Part shown: in pieces, positions 14,860 through 25,127 of the stretch
Layout of the letters: each line of letters begins with the position of its first letter
How positions within the stretch are numbered: the stretch's first letter is position 1
Assembly: GCF_004379255.2 (NCBI RefSeq)
Contig: NC_056036.1
Span: 43,673,576 to 43,737,575, forward strand
Direction: 5' to 3'
Source of the DNA: Salvia splendens
Taxonomy: Eukaryota > Streptophyta > Magnoliopsida > Lamiales > Lamiaceae
DNA length: 64,000 bases
Made by a program: the position numbers and the translations under genes
The notes under the pieces: model-generated
The model's input: the letters and a program-made list of their open reading frames with translations, nothing else
Database searches by the model: none
Told to the model about the DNA's origin: nothing

Positions 14860-15767
14860 CTATTTCACAATAAAATTTCATTTTTATTTAATATAATTAT
14901 ATTGATTCTAACACCTTTTTAAGGTAATTAATTTCATGAATTATTTAAATTTTTTGTATTACTTCAAATACATTAATAAAAGGAAAATCTTGCCTAATTA
15001 TAAGTAATTCTTAAATTAATGACACTATAAATTAAACAACGGCAAATTTTCACATATAATATATATATTACACTCCTGATAAATTGTTGTGTGATACTTT
15101 ATTAGAGGACTTATATTTCGATGGTTCGTCATGGTATCCTTTATTTCTCTTCACAGCGCAATGCTTGAAGCATAATTGTATCCCACGACTCATCAAATAT
15201 CCGCTTACGGTGTCATACACTTGGCCTTTTTTTAATCTCGAGTAAATTCTCGTCTAGTTGTGAATTTTTGCAAGGAGTGTATGTGTATTCACCCTCGCAT
15301 CTTTCGTCGCATGTCAATGGCAAATTGAGTATTCTACGTATTAGTATCACAGGTATTGTACATTTTTCGAAGAATCAACTATGCTTCAAATCTCTTAAAT
15401 AAATAAAAAGTCATTTTAAATAAATTCCCTAAGTCGAAGGCAATTCTTTCAACTGTTCACTCAAGAATCTTTAATTGAGTGACTGCAATCTAGTGTTCGT
15501 CTGCTCTATTTAACTTTTCCCCAAATCTATGCTATAGATTTCATACTTTTCTCTACACTTCCTTCTTCCCTCAAAAATTGTGGACCTCATCAATACCCCA
15601 ATCCTCAAAATGGAAACCAATTTGCAAAAGATGAATGGTCCCAACACAACAATCAGTGTGTGTGTGTGTGAAAGAGAGAGAGGTAAACAAAGATTACAGA
15701 AGAATCTTGGGGCTTGGCTTAGAGAACCTTAGCATTAATGGTTGTGAAGACATGAAAGAAACATATC
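14860..15767. other. AT-rich spacer with (TG)n/(GA)n tract
   Basis: No gene supported. A short GTGTGTGTGTGTG then GAGAGAGAG tract lies at 15656-15682. Confidence 0.5.
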
Positions 15768-15769
15768 TA

Positions 15770-15942
15770 CTCCCTCCGTCACGCACTACTCGCACTTATT
15801 TCCTTTTTGGGCGTCCCAAGTTACTTGCACTCTTTCCATTTTTAGTAAAAAAATTCACCTATAGCCGTCATTTTTGACTTTCCTATACACTCATTCCTTA
15901 ATCTCCGTGCCGAAAGGTGCGAGTAGCCCGGGACGGAGGGAG
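15770..15942. mobile_element. Stowaway-type MITE
   Basis: A 173-bp element with terminal inverted repeats CTCCCTCCGTC / GACGGAGGGAG, flanked by the TA dinucleotide on each side (15768-15769, 15943-15944). Inner palindromic matches (TACTCGCAC / GTGCGAGTA) extend the fold. Ends and TA target fit Tc1/mariner MITEs of the Stowaway group. Confidence 0.85.
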
Positions 15943-16237
15943 TACAATAATGAAACAATAAAAGAAGGAAGGAAGAAAGAAAGTAAATGAGTGAAGCAAG
16001 TTAACAAAGGTGGTTAGAATTGTGCTAGGAAATTTTACAGCTAAAAAGGAGGCACCCACATATTTAAAATTAAATGATAAATATGCGTAATAATTGGTTG
16101 ATCTAAAAAATAACAATTCACTGAATTTTGTGGTAGACACAGTATCAGTCCATCAGTCCCATAATTTTCTACCTTTTTTCCAATCTTACACCAATAAATA
16201 ACTTATTTATTGCCTACACATAATTGCCATGATTATA

Positions 16238-16258
16238 CCCTAAACCCTAAACCCTAAA
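16238..16258 (+). repeat. Short interstitial telomere-like repeat
   Basis: Three consecutive CCCTAAA units directly at the left end of the foldback element. Confidence 0.7.
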
Positions 16259-16592
16259 GGTCAAAACTGGTCCTAAACATATGTCAATTTTATGATTTTG
16301 GTCTTATACTTTATCTTTTGAATTTTTGCATCCTGAACATTTCAACTCGGATCACAATTGGTCATACACTAACAATTCCGTCAATTTTTAAACGGTTTTA
16401 ACCCGAATGGAACTGTTAAAACCATCAAAGTCGGTCAAAATCAGGTTAAAACCGTTTAAAAATTGACGGAATTGTTAGTGTATGACCAATTGTGATCCGA
16501 GTTGAAATGTTCAGGATGCAAAAATTCAAAAGATAAAGTATAGAACCAAAATCATAAAATAAGCATATGTTCGGGATCAGTTTTGGTCTTTA
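16255..16592. mobile_element. Foldback element with 149-bp arms
   Basis: Left arm 16255-16403 and right arm 16444-16592 are near-perfect inverted repeats around a 40-bp spacer. Ends read TAAAGGTCAAAACTGG and its complement CAGTTTTGGTCTTTA. No target duplication is clear because the left end merges with the CCCTAAA repeat. It would form a long hairpin if transcribed. Probably a Mutator-like or foldback MITE. Confidence 0.8.
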
Positions 16593-16919
16593 CTCTTCTT
16601 ACAAATGTGAATGGGACTGAGAAGAGATGATCAATCACAAAGTCCAAGAGAAAAAAGTGAAATTTGTTGTGTACTATAGTAATGATTATATCTCTTACAT
16701 TGTTAACATGTAACGTGACCGAAATCAATACCCATATTCCATACAATTGAAAAGGGATTTTCTCCTTTTAAAGTTTGGTGAGTAGTCAATGTGAGCAGTC
16801 CTTACCTACACTATAACGCAAAGCAAGAATTAGAAGGGACTAGGGTTTAGCCATTAGAATTTTTATCACTCACTTGATAATGGTAATAATACTAATGAGC
16901 CATCGTAATCAATAAAATA

Positions 16920-17430
16920 TGATTAATTTCAAGGACTGAACTAGTGCAATGGAGTACAAGACTTGCTTCATATATGTTGTATGAGTGATAAATGTGGGGT
17001 TTTACAAATGAAATAAACTATTTCGCTTAATAGCTAGTTTTTTTTAGATGTGTTCTCTTACTTAGTTTGTAATAATGGTATCAAAATCAATTCGAAGTGG
17101 TGGTATGGTAGTATGGATTGTGACCAACAAGGTACGAATGTTATAGACTGAAACCAGTACAAGGTATGAGACATGTTCTCAAAGAGGGTCGAATGCTACG
17201 AATTGAAATCAATGCAAGATATTAAACTCATCTCACGTTGTTATATGAGCAATAGATTGTTACGAGGCTTATCCTTAAAGATAATGGAACGTCACGGACT
17301 TGAACCAGTGCAAGGTATGAGACTTGTCCCACACCGGTTCAATAAGCAATATGCATAGGTTTTATAGATGACTTCTCGTGTTACTCCATAAGCGGCTGAA
17401 ATAGTGCAAGGTGTAAGACTTGCCATTAAG
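16920..17430. repeat. Degenerate repeat cluster
   Basis: The phrase (A)CC AGTGCAAGGTATGAGACTTG recurs with changes at about 16935, 17155, 17205, 17300 and 17405, with matching flanks (GTTACRARnCTGAAA). About five diverged copies spaced 60-100 bp; no coding function. Confidence 0.5.
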
Positions 17431-17519
17431 GAGGCACAAATGTTACAAACCAAAACTAACCAATTCACCTGCACGGAATGTTTTAAAATTAACACGTAAA
17501 ACGAGAAATGGTCCAAAGT

Positions 17520-18229
17520 CCATATTTTTTGAGAAAGTTGCCCTCCTACACTGAGACTAGCAATATACCAACATCATATGTGTTACATGTGCATAGAGAG
17601 TATGTTGGAATGTATTGACAAGTGTTGGAGGGGTTGATGGAGTGCATAAAGAGAAGGACAATCTCAGCTTTACAACTATAATTGTGGAATGGGATAATCT
17701 CATTTTCAAGAGATCCCATATGCAATTTCTGCACTCTCTCTCCAACTTTTGCTACCACTAGTATTAACCTCCGTGCTATGCACGAGCATAAGAGTTTCAA
17801 ACAATGAATACAAAATATAATAAAAATATAGAAAAGAAGAACTCAAAGCAATGTGAAGATTTAAAAAAAATGTACTACTCCATAATGAATGTATTATTTA
17901 TATACAATTTTAATTTATGATCCAAGTGGAGTAAAACAATAAAATTAATGACAAAAAGAATATGTGTAACTAAGGATTAAAGAATATAAGTTAATTAGAA
18001 TAAATATACAAATAAAGAAAATATGTGTGAGTAACGATCAAAGAGTATAAATTGGAATAAGAAGCGCACAATAACAATATGCTCATATTAGATAATTTAA
18101 AAAATATTTTAATTAATTAACTATAAATTTTAAAATAAATATTGACTAAAACACTTTAAAATATATAATACATATAGAGCAATCACACTTCAATGACATA
18201 CTACAACTTCCTATAAAAATAGTAGTATT
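17520..18229. other. AT-rich spacer
   Basis: No gene or clear repeat recognised; composition falls to nearly pure A/T after 17820. Confidence 0.5.
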
Positions 18230-18790
18230 ATTTTAATATTCAGTTAAACTCAAGAATAATTAAAACTTTCGGTCATTCAATTGAATCGAATATAAAAAAT
18301 GTCTTTATTTTTATAAGGATGAAATTTTAAATATTTTAATTAAATAAATATAGCATGAAAATTAAATTATATATTCGTGTTGCCATTTAGTTTATAGATT
18401 AATTCAGAGAAGAAATTATTACAATGATGAATAAAATTTTAATTTTAACCCAAGTAGAAGGCAAATTAAACTCTTTAGCACAATTCCAATTTTAACTCAA
18501 ATAAAAGGCAAAATAACAATACATAAACTTAATTACAAAGATGAATTTAAGTTAGAAAATATTTATATAAAGTCCAATAAATTAATAGTTCAAAATTAAA
18601 ACCTAATTTTTAAAACATAAATATAATGATATATACGTAACCCCCAATTTAAAACTATATTTTTATAATTTTTTTCAAAATCATAAAATCCAATACAAAT
18701 AAAGCTCAAATAATACATTCCTTAGACTAAAATTTCAACACAAATAAACCTAAATAACAGTATACTCCATAAATTAATATTCCCTACAGA
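18230..18790. repeat. Dispersed repeat, copy A (partner 22290-22890)
   Basis: Shares ordered blocks with 22290-22890, such as TTAATTCRGAGAAGAAA, AGAAGGCAAATTRAACTCT and AAATAAAAG. Both copies end next to a CT-rich then GC-rich tract. Diverged but collinear over about 550 bp. Confidence 0.6.
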
Positions 18791-19290
18791 AAAATGCGGC
18801 GCCTCCCTCCCTTTCTCTTTCTCTTAGCGCCGATTGCACTCTCCCTTCCCATCTCCTCTTTCTCTCTCAGTCGGTATCGCCGCTGCAACCCTTCCTCCGG
18901 CGTCGTTCTCCTTTCTCTCTCTCTTTTTCAGAGCACTCTCCTTCCTCCGTCACGCCTCCCTTCCTCGCGGCGCTGCTCTGCTATGCTTCTTCGAAGTGGC
19001 GGCCCACTTTCTCGTAGACAGTCATCGCCTTGCCGCCACTGCCCCACCTCCATCAACCTTGCCACCTTCGTCACCCATCGTTGGAGTTGTCGCCGGCTTC
19101 CAAGAGTCATGCTATGCTGCAATGTCAGCAGGAACACACCATCAAAATCAAAGCAGAAAATCATCAACACACCATCAACAATGTCAACATTGTCAACAAC
19201 AATGTAACCAACAACTCTAAAACCGTTCATACATTGATTAGTAATCAACAATGTCAACAACAATGTGTTCAGCAAACTCTAAAATCATAA
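18791..19290 (+). other. CT-rich, exon-like tract plus (CAACAATGT)n repeats
   Basis: 18794-19120 is CT/GC-rich with ORFs open in several frames, resembling a plant 5' UTR and first exon, but encodes no domain I know. 19140-19330 carries an imperfect CAACAATGTCAACAACAATG repeat. Overlapping ORFs in both strands argue for composition rather than coding. Confidence 0.4.
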
Positions 19291-19744
19291 TTCTCAATGT
19301 CAACAACAATGTCAACAACAATGTTCACGTCAGTTACAACTTGAGGAATCACGTCAGTTATGGAGAGGTTGGAGTAAAATGAGGGAAGTAGTAACCGTTG
19401 TATGCTACAAATTCCACATAAGCCCCCGGTGACGGAATTTATAATGCTCGTTGACATTGACATTTGAGTCATTACGCCAGCCGTTGATTGTGATCAAAGA
19501 TTGTTTAGGATTAAAGTTTGTAGTTTGTACCAAAGATAGGAGTTTGAATTTGATCATACCTCTCTCTCTCTATATATATATATATATAGTCGTGATCATA
19601 TGATAACCCCTAAATATCGTAATAACCCTATAATTAAATCTGGACCACACATATTTCTAATCATGCGGTTGAGATTCAAACTTAGATTTACCTCATAGAA
19701 AAAAGGCAGATGGGTAAATATGTCATTTCGCTCATTTAATTTCT

Positions 19745-20930
19745 GAATTTCGCCAAATATCACGTAAAATGATAAAATGATATATGTTAGGTTTATTGCA
19801 TAGAATGATAGTTTTGCCGGATAGAATGATACTCTACTTCATAAAAAAGGCGGAGGGGTAGATATGTCATTTCGCTCATTTAACATCTGAATTTCGCCAA
19901 ATATCACGTAAAATGATAAAATTATATATGTTAGGTTTATTGCATAAAATGATAGTTTTGCCGGATAGAATGATACTATGAGTTGATAAAATGATACTCT
20001 GAATTTCGCCAAATATCACGTAAAAAGATAAAATTATAAAATGATAGGTTTATTGCATCGAATGATAGTTTTGCCGGATAGAATGATACTCTGAGTTGAT
20101 AAAATGATACTCTGAATGATAAAATGATACTCTGAATTTCGCCAAATATCACGTAAAATGATAAAATGATAGGTTTATTGCATAGAATGATAGTTTTGCC
20201 GGATAGAATGATACTCTGAGTTGATAAAATGATACTCTGAATTTCGCAAAATATCACGTAAAATGATAAAATGATAAAATGATAGGTTTATTGCATAGAA
20301 TGATAGTTTTGCCGGATAGAATGATACTCTGAGTTGATAAAATGATACTTTTGACTGACTGATAAAAAGATAAAATGATAAAATGATAGGTTTATTGCAT
20401 AGAATGATAGTTTTCCCGGATAGAATGATACTCTGAGTTGATAAAATGATACTCTGAATGATAAAATGATACTCTGAATTTTGCCAAATATCACGTAAAA
20501 TGATAAAATGATAGGTTTATTGCATAGAATGATAGTTTTGTCGGATAGAATGATACTTTTGACTGACTGATAAAATGATAAAATGATAGGTTTATTGCAT
20601 AGAATGATAGTTTGCCGGATAGAATGATACTCTGAGTTGATAAAATGATACTCTGAATGATAAAATGATACTCTGAATTTCGCCAAATAACACGTAAAAT
20701 GATAAAATGATAGGTTTATTGTATAGAATGATAGTTTTGTCGGATAGAATGATACCCTGAGTTGATAAAATGATACTTTTGACTGATAAAATGATAAAAT
20801 GATACTCACGACAGATAGAATGATACTTTGAGTTGATAAAATGATACTTTTGGCTGATAGAATGATAGTTTTGTCGGATAGAATGATAGTTTTGCCGGAT
20901 AGAATGATACTTTTGGCTTATAATGATAGT
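19745..20930. repeat. AT-rich tandem array (GATAAAATGATAC units)
   Basis: About 90 short units of the type GATAAAATGATA or GATAGAATGATA, grouped in higher-order blocks of roughly 110-150 bp. Each block runs: CTCTGAATTTCGCCAAATATCACG, then TAGGTTTATTGCATAGAATG, then GTTTTGCCGGATAGAATG. Some eight blocks, with unit loss and gain. Long ORFs across it are repeat translations. Confidence 0.9.
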
Positions 20931-21121
20931 TATGTCATTTTATAGGTCGAAGTATCATTTTATCGGCTGCGAAATTAAATGAGCGAAATGACAGTTTTAC
21001 CCCCGCGCTTTTTTTATGAAGTAAATCTAAGTTTGAATCTCAACCGCATGATTAGAAATATGTGTGTTCCAGATTTAGTTATAGGGTTATTACGGAAATT
21101 GGGGTTATCAATATAACGCAC

Positions 21122-21125
<4 letters not shown>

Positions 21126-21183
<58 letters not shown>
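21126..21183. repeat. (TA)n(GA)n microsatellite
   Basis: About 16 TA units followed by about 12 GA units; boundary between the two inverted-repeat elements. Confidence 0.95.
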
Positions 21184-21960
21184 TTGTGATCAATGTCGAA
21201 CCAATTTTAAAGATCGAACTAGAGACCAAATCTGGGCCATTAGATCTAGTTTTTTTGATGAGATGTGCTGCTGTGTAAATTTTTCGGTCTTCATTACAAG
21301 CCCATTTTACTTCATTGTATAGGTTTATTACTTCATTCCGTACGTAATCCCCTGAAACTACAACATGTTTTTACTTTCTTCCAGTATGTTTTGAAATGAT
21401 TCAACATATGTTTCATTTGAATTCATTGACCTGAGTTTTTACTTTATTTACATTAAAAAATGTAATTTATTCAAGTGTGTTTATTACTTCATTCAGAAAC
21501 GTTATTACTTTATTGAATAAGGTTTTTACTTCATTCCAGTAGGACTTCAAATGCTTCTACACATACTTCATTCCAGTAGGACTTCAAATGCTTCTACACA
21601 TACTTCATTCCAATAATTTATTACATCATTCCATGTGTTTATTACACCATATCAGTGTTGTGGCGATGGTGATATATATTGTAGAGAGAAAGAACTGCAC
21701 GCGATGGCGAAACCGCATTTACTTACTGGAATGAAGTAATAATCCTACTGGAATGAAGTAAAAACCTACCGGAATGAAGTTAAATTTTCGTAACATGTTA
21801 GTATGACTTTTTTACCTTCGGATGAATTAAAATAGGCTCGTGATAAAGGCAAAAATAATTGATAAATTTGTGTCTCTCATCCATAAAAAACTAGATCTAA
21901 AAACCCTAATTTGGTAGGGTTCGGTGGTTCGGTCTTTAAGAGTGGATTTGTGAATAATGA

Positions 21961-22011
<51 letters not shown>

Positions 22012-22012
22012 C
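21184..22012. mobile_element. Second inverted-repeat element with TTACTTCATTCC repeats
   Basis: Left part holds AAAGATCGAAC...TTAGATCTAGTTTTTT and right part the inverse AAAAAACTAGATCTAA...GGTTCGGTCTTTAAG near 21885-21945. The interior carries repeated TTACTTCATTCCAGTAGG in plus orientation (21300-21640) and its complement CCTACTGGAATGAAGTAA (21720-21790). A (TA)n tract closes it at 21961-22012. Same architecture as the element before it, different sequence. Confidence 0.6.
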
Positions 22013-22289
22013 AATTAATTTCTAGAAAGTGGAAAAAAGACATGCATTGGTTTATTTCATTACACGTGCAAACCTTATGTTATTCGTTTGATACACTAAG
22101 CACTCAAATAATATGTACCATGGTATTCAATTTTATGCATATGACACGTATACTCTATAATTTTATACACAATATATATTAATAATATAGCAATTATTCT
22201 CATAATTAATTAAAATGTTACCTTCTATTGTATTATTTTAATATGGTTATTATTCTTGTAAATACACGATATTCCATGGAATTAAAATT
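22013..22289. other. AT-rich spacer
   Basis: Nothing recognised. Confidence 0.4.
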
Positions 22290-22890
22290 ATACAAAATAA
22301 TATATATTCCAAATTTATTCTATAAATTTAGTAGTATTATTTAATTAATTTGAAACTAATTAGAACATATTAAATTTAGGACTAATTAAAATATACTAAA
22401 CATTTTAATCGAGTAAATATTGGACGGTTCAAATGATTACATATTTATGTTGTCGTTTAGCTTATGAATTAATTCGGAGAAGAAACATTGCAATAATAAA
22501 TAGTATAATTTTAATTTTAATTAAAATAGAAGGCAAATTGAACTCTCAAGCACAATTTCAATTGAACATAAATAAAAGAAAATTAATAATATATAAATTT
22601 AATTACTATTAGAAAAGAATCTACGTATTCTAAAAATTACATACTACTGTATTATTAAAATTCAATGGTCAAATTAAATCCCACTTACTATTTTTTAATA
22701 CATAATTTTTAAATCCTAATACCCAATTTAGAACTCTTCTTAAAAAGGTCCAAATAATATATTCCTACATAAAGTAAGCTGGGGTGTTTTTTGAGTTAAA
22801 TGTTTTCAAACTATAAATCCAACAAATTAAAGGCCCATATAATATGTACATAAACTAATACTCCCTATAAACCCTACGTGATTAAAAAAG
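22290..22890. repeat. Dispersed repeat, copy B (partner 18230-18790)
   Basis: Collinear, diverged match to 18230-18790, again followed by a CT/GC-rich tract (22885-23160) rich in CGCCGCC. That tract reads like a captured gene start but has no long ORF or known motif. Confidence 0.6.
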
Positions 22891-23162
22891 CCACCTCTCC
22901 CCCCCTCTCTCTCAATCGGCGGGATTAGCCTTTCCTAGCCACCACGCCCACCAGCCTTTCTCGCCGCCGCTACTTCCGCTCTTCCTCGCCGCTCTGCCTC
23001 GCCAATTCCTTCGTCCTGCTTCGCCGCCTGCAAGAACCTGGCTAGCCGGCGTCGCTGTAGTGTGCTCCGGCATTCAAGTATCGTTTTGTGGGCTCCGGAG
23101 GATTTTGGTGGGTCTGCACAGCCGCCTAACCTGCGGCGGCGCCGGCGGTGGCATTTCTCTTA

Positions 23163-23805
23163 GGGTGTCCACTATAACATGCCCGCGGCTATAGCCGCGG
23201 GTTGGGGCGGTAGGCGGGCTGCCATAGTGGCGGAGGTGTCCGGCGGGGAGGCGGGCGCGGCGAGGGGAGAGGGAGGCGGCGGACGCGGCAGAGCCGCGTG
23301 CGGGGCGAGGACGCGGCGGGCTTGGCTATAGCCGCGCCTATAGGCGCGGCTCCTATTGCGGTCGCCAACCGCCGCGGCGGTGGCGGTGGTGGAGGAAAAT
23401 GGAGGAAAATGTTGAGTTATGAAAATTTTTAATGGAGGAAAATGGAGGAAAATTTGTTTACTGCTGAGTTATGAATTTCGGTAATGGAGGAAAATGGTGA
23501 TCAGCAGTCAAAGGTGGTCACGTGATCGTTGGTGGGGTCACATGCTCGTCCACGTGTCAGGTTAATTATTTTTAATTCGTATAGTCCACTTCTTCTACGT
23601 ACGTATAGCCCGATAAATTTGTTCGTAATTACTTGAAACATTTTAAAATGAAAATTGATTATAAAATTTGGGGGCTATTGGGGGCTATTGGAGGTGTCCA
23701 CTATAGTGGCGGAAATAGAATTTTGGGGCTATGGACAAAAAACTGGGGCTATGGACAAAAAACGGGGGCGGGGCTATTGGGCGTGTCCACTTATAGTGGA
23801 CACCC
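23163..23805. mobile_element. PIF/Harbinger-type MITE, 643 bp
   Basis: Terminal inverted repeats GGGTGTCCACTATA / TATAGTGGACACCC with a 3-bp TTA target duplication (23160-23162 and 23806-23808), as in PIF/Harbinger. The left third is unusually GC-rich (palindromic CCGCGGCTATAGCCGCGG), the rest has GGAGGAAAAT repeats. The terminal motif recurs inside at 23692-23708 and in inverted form at 23781-23800. No transposase ORF. Confidence 0.85.
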
Positions 23806-23808
23806 TTA

Positions 23809-25127
23809 TTCTCCTTCCTTTTTTTTTTCTTGGTTGATTTGATTATAATTCAAATATTGTGATTTTATTTATGAGTTTGTACGTTTTCTTTCTTTTTTCT
23901 TGCCCCATATTTTCTTCCTTGTATAGCTGTATCTTTCAATGAACTATTTTGACAGATTTGTAAAAATGCACGTAGCTCTATGTAGTCTTGGAAGTAGCGT
24001 ACTTATTTGTAATATTTAAACAACATTTAGCCAATTGGATTTGCCAAAAGTGCCCTTTCACGTACTGTAATTTTTTCCCGCAAAAAAGGGTAAATTTGAC
24101 TTTCTATCAAACTGTCACTTTAGATTAGTATAGATTACATTGTACAATTTCATCTTGGAGTCTTTTATGGGCAATCATCAACATCTTTATCTGATTACAA
24201 CCTTTTACTTGACAGATGCCGTGATGCCTGCACAAATTGAGCATCCATTTCCTAAGTATTCCATGTGCACAAACAAATTGATGCAACAATGCATAAAATC
24301 ATGATTCTCACCAGCACACCCTACACTTGTCCTGCCTCGGCAACCAGTTCACAATCATGCGTGGGACGGGTTGCGTTCATGACACCCGTTTTCTACAATC
24401 ATTCACATTGTGTAACTTTAACAGAAAGAGGATAAGAGTAGAAGCCGCTTACTCCCTCGTATCCACTGCTCTCTTCTTGCAAGGAAGATTGTGTTTTTCA
24501 ACCCTTCTAGCTTGAACGCGTCTGGCCTGAGATGTATATTGAGAGCAAAGTGTTTAGCTGAGGCTGTCAATAGATGTCTTCAATTTGGATAACATGAATT
24601 CTTAAACAGATTATGTATAATGGGGAAAGTGAGAAGATTTATTACAGCTATAAATATGTTAAGTCCATTGGAAGTAAACAGCAAGTACGAAATTAGAAGA
24701 TCAATAATGACAACATGCCATGTAAGAAACATATGCAGCATGAAACAGAACCAGAGTATCATACAGCATAACTGTAATTTTGACAACAGACATCACTGCT
24801 TTCTGAAGCTATTTGGCATTCGCTATTCGGGTTTTTTCTGAAAATGGGAACCTTTTTCTTAACATGTTGCAAAAACAGTAGAAACGTGTTTGGAATAAAC
24901 CCACATACATCAAACAAGCCCCAAACGCGTTTTTACCCTTTTTGCAATTCAAGAACCTTCACTATTCATATGATCATATATATGCTACAAAAGATTGATG
25001 TTTCCCTCTCTATTTCTGATTAAAAAACAGTAGCTAGAAGAATAAAATTTTCCTCTGTACACACCAAATAAGAACAAATGCTACACCAATAATTCTAGGT
25101 AGTTAACCAAACAACAACAACAAGAAG
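23809..25127. other. Spacer
   Basis: No gene supported. Short ORFs (for example 24327-24515) show no family signal. The part near 25127 would be the 3' flank of the hAT-like gene. Confidence 0.5.

Larger units (their letters stand above)
19561..21183. mobile_element. Inverted-repeat element with minisatellite core
   Basis: Left arm about 19561-19743 begins (TC)n(TA)n then GTGATCATATGATAACCCC; right arm about 20971-21183 is its inverted partner, ending GGGGTTATC...(TA)n(GA)n. The arms share some 150 bp, including the CATGCGGTTGAGATT / AATCTCAACCGCATG block. The interior is a tandem array. No transposase. TA/GA microsatellites mark both outer ends. Class unknown; a non-autonomous foldback-like element. 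Confidence 0.75.

Noticed and set aside
16238..16258. CCCTAAA repeats as a sign of a chromosome end
   Set aside because: Only three units, interstitial and tied to a foldback element.
18794..19275. Overlapping ORFs of 115-137 codons on both strands
   Set aside because: Open frames on both strands follow from CT-rich composition and CAACAATGT repeats; no domain found.
19976..20809. Two minus-strand ORFs of 93 and 173 codons
   Set aside because: They are translations of the GATAAAATGATA array (repeating SIILS/VSFYQ) with no protein family.
19745..20930. Regular repeats that might suggest a CRISPR-like array
   Set aside because: Units are contiguous AT-rich minisatellite repeats without unique spacers, in a plant nuclear context.
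24327..24515. 62-codon plus-strand ORF
   Set aside because: No recognisable motif, start context or neighbouring exon.
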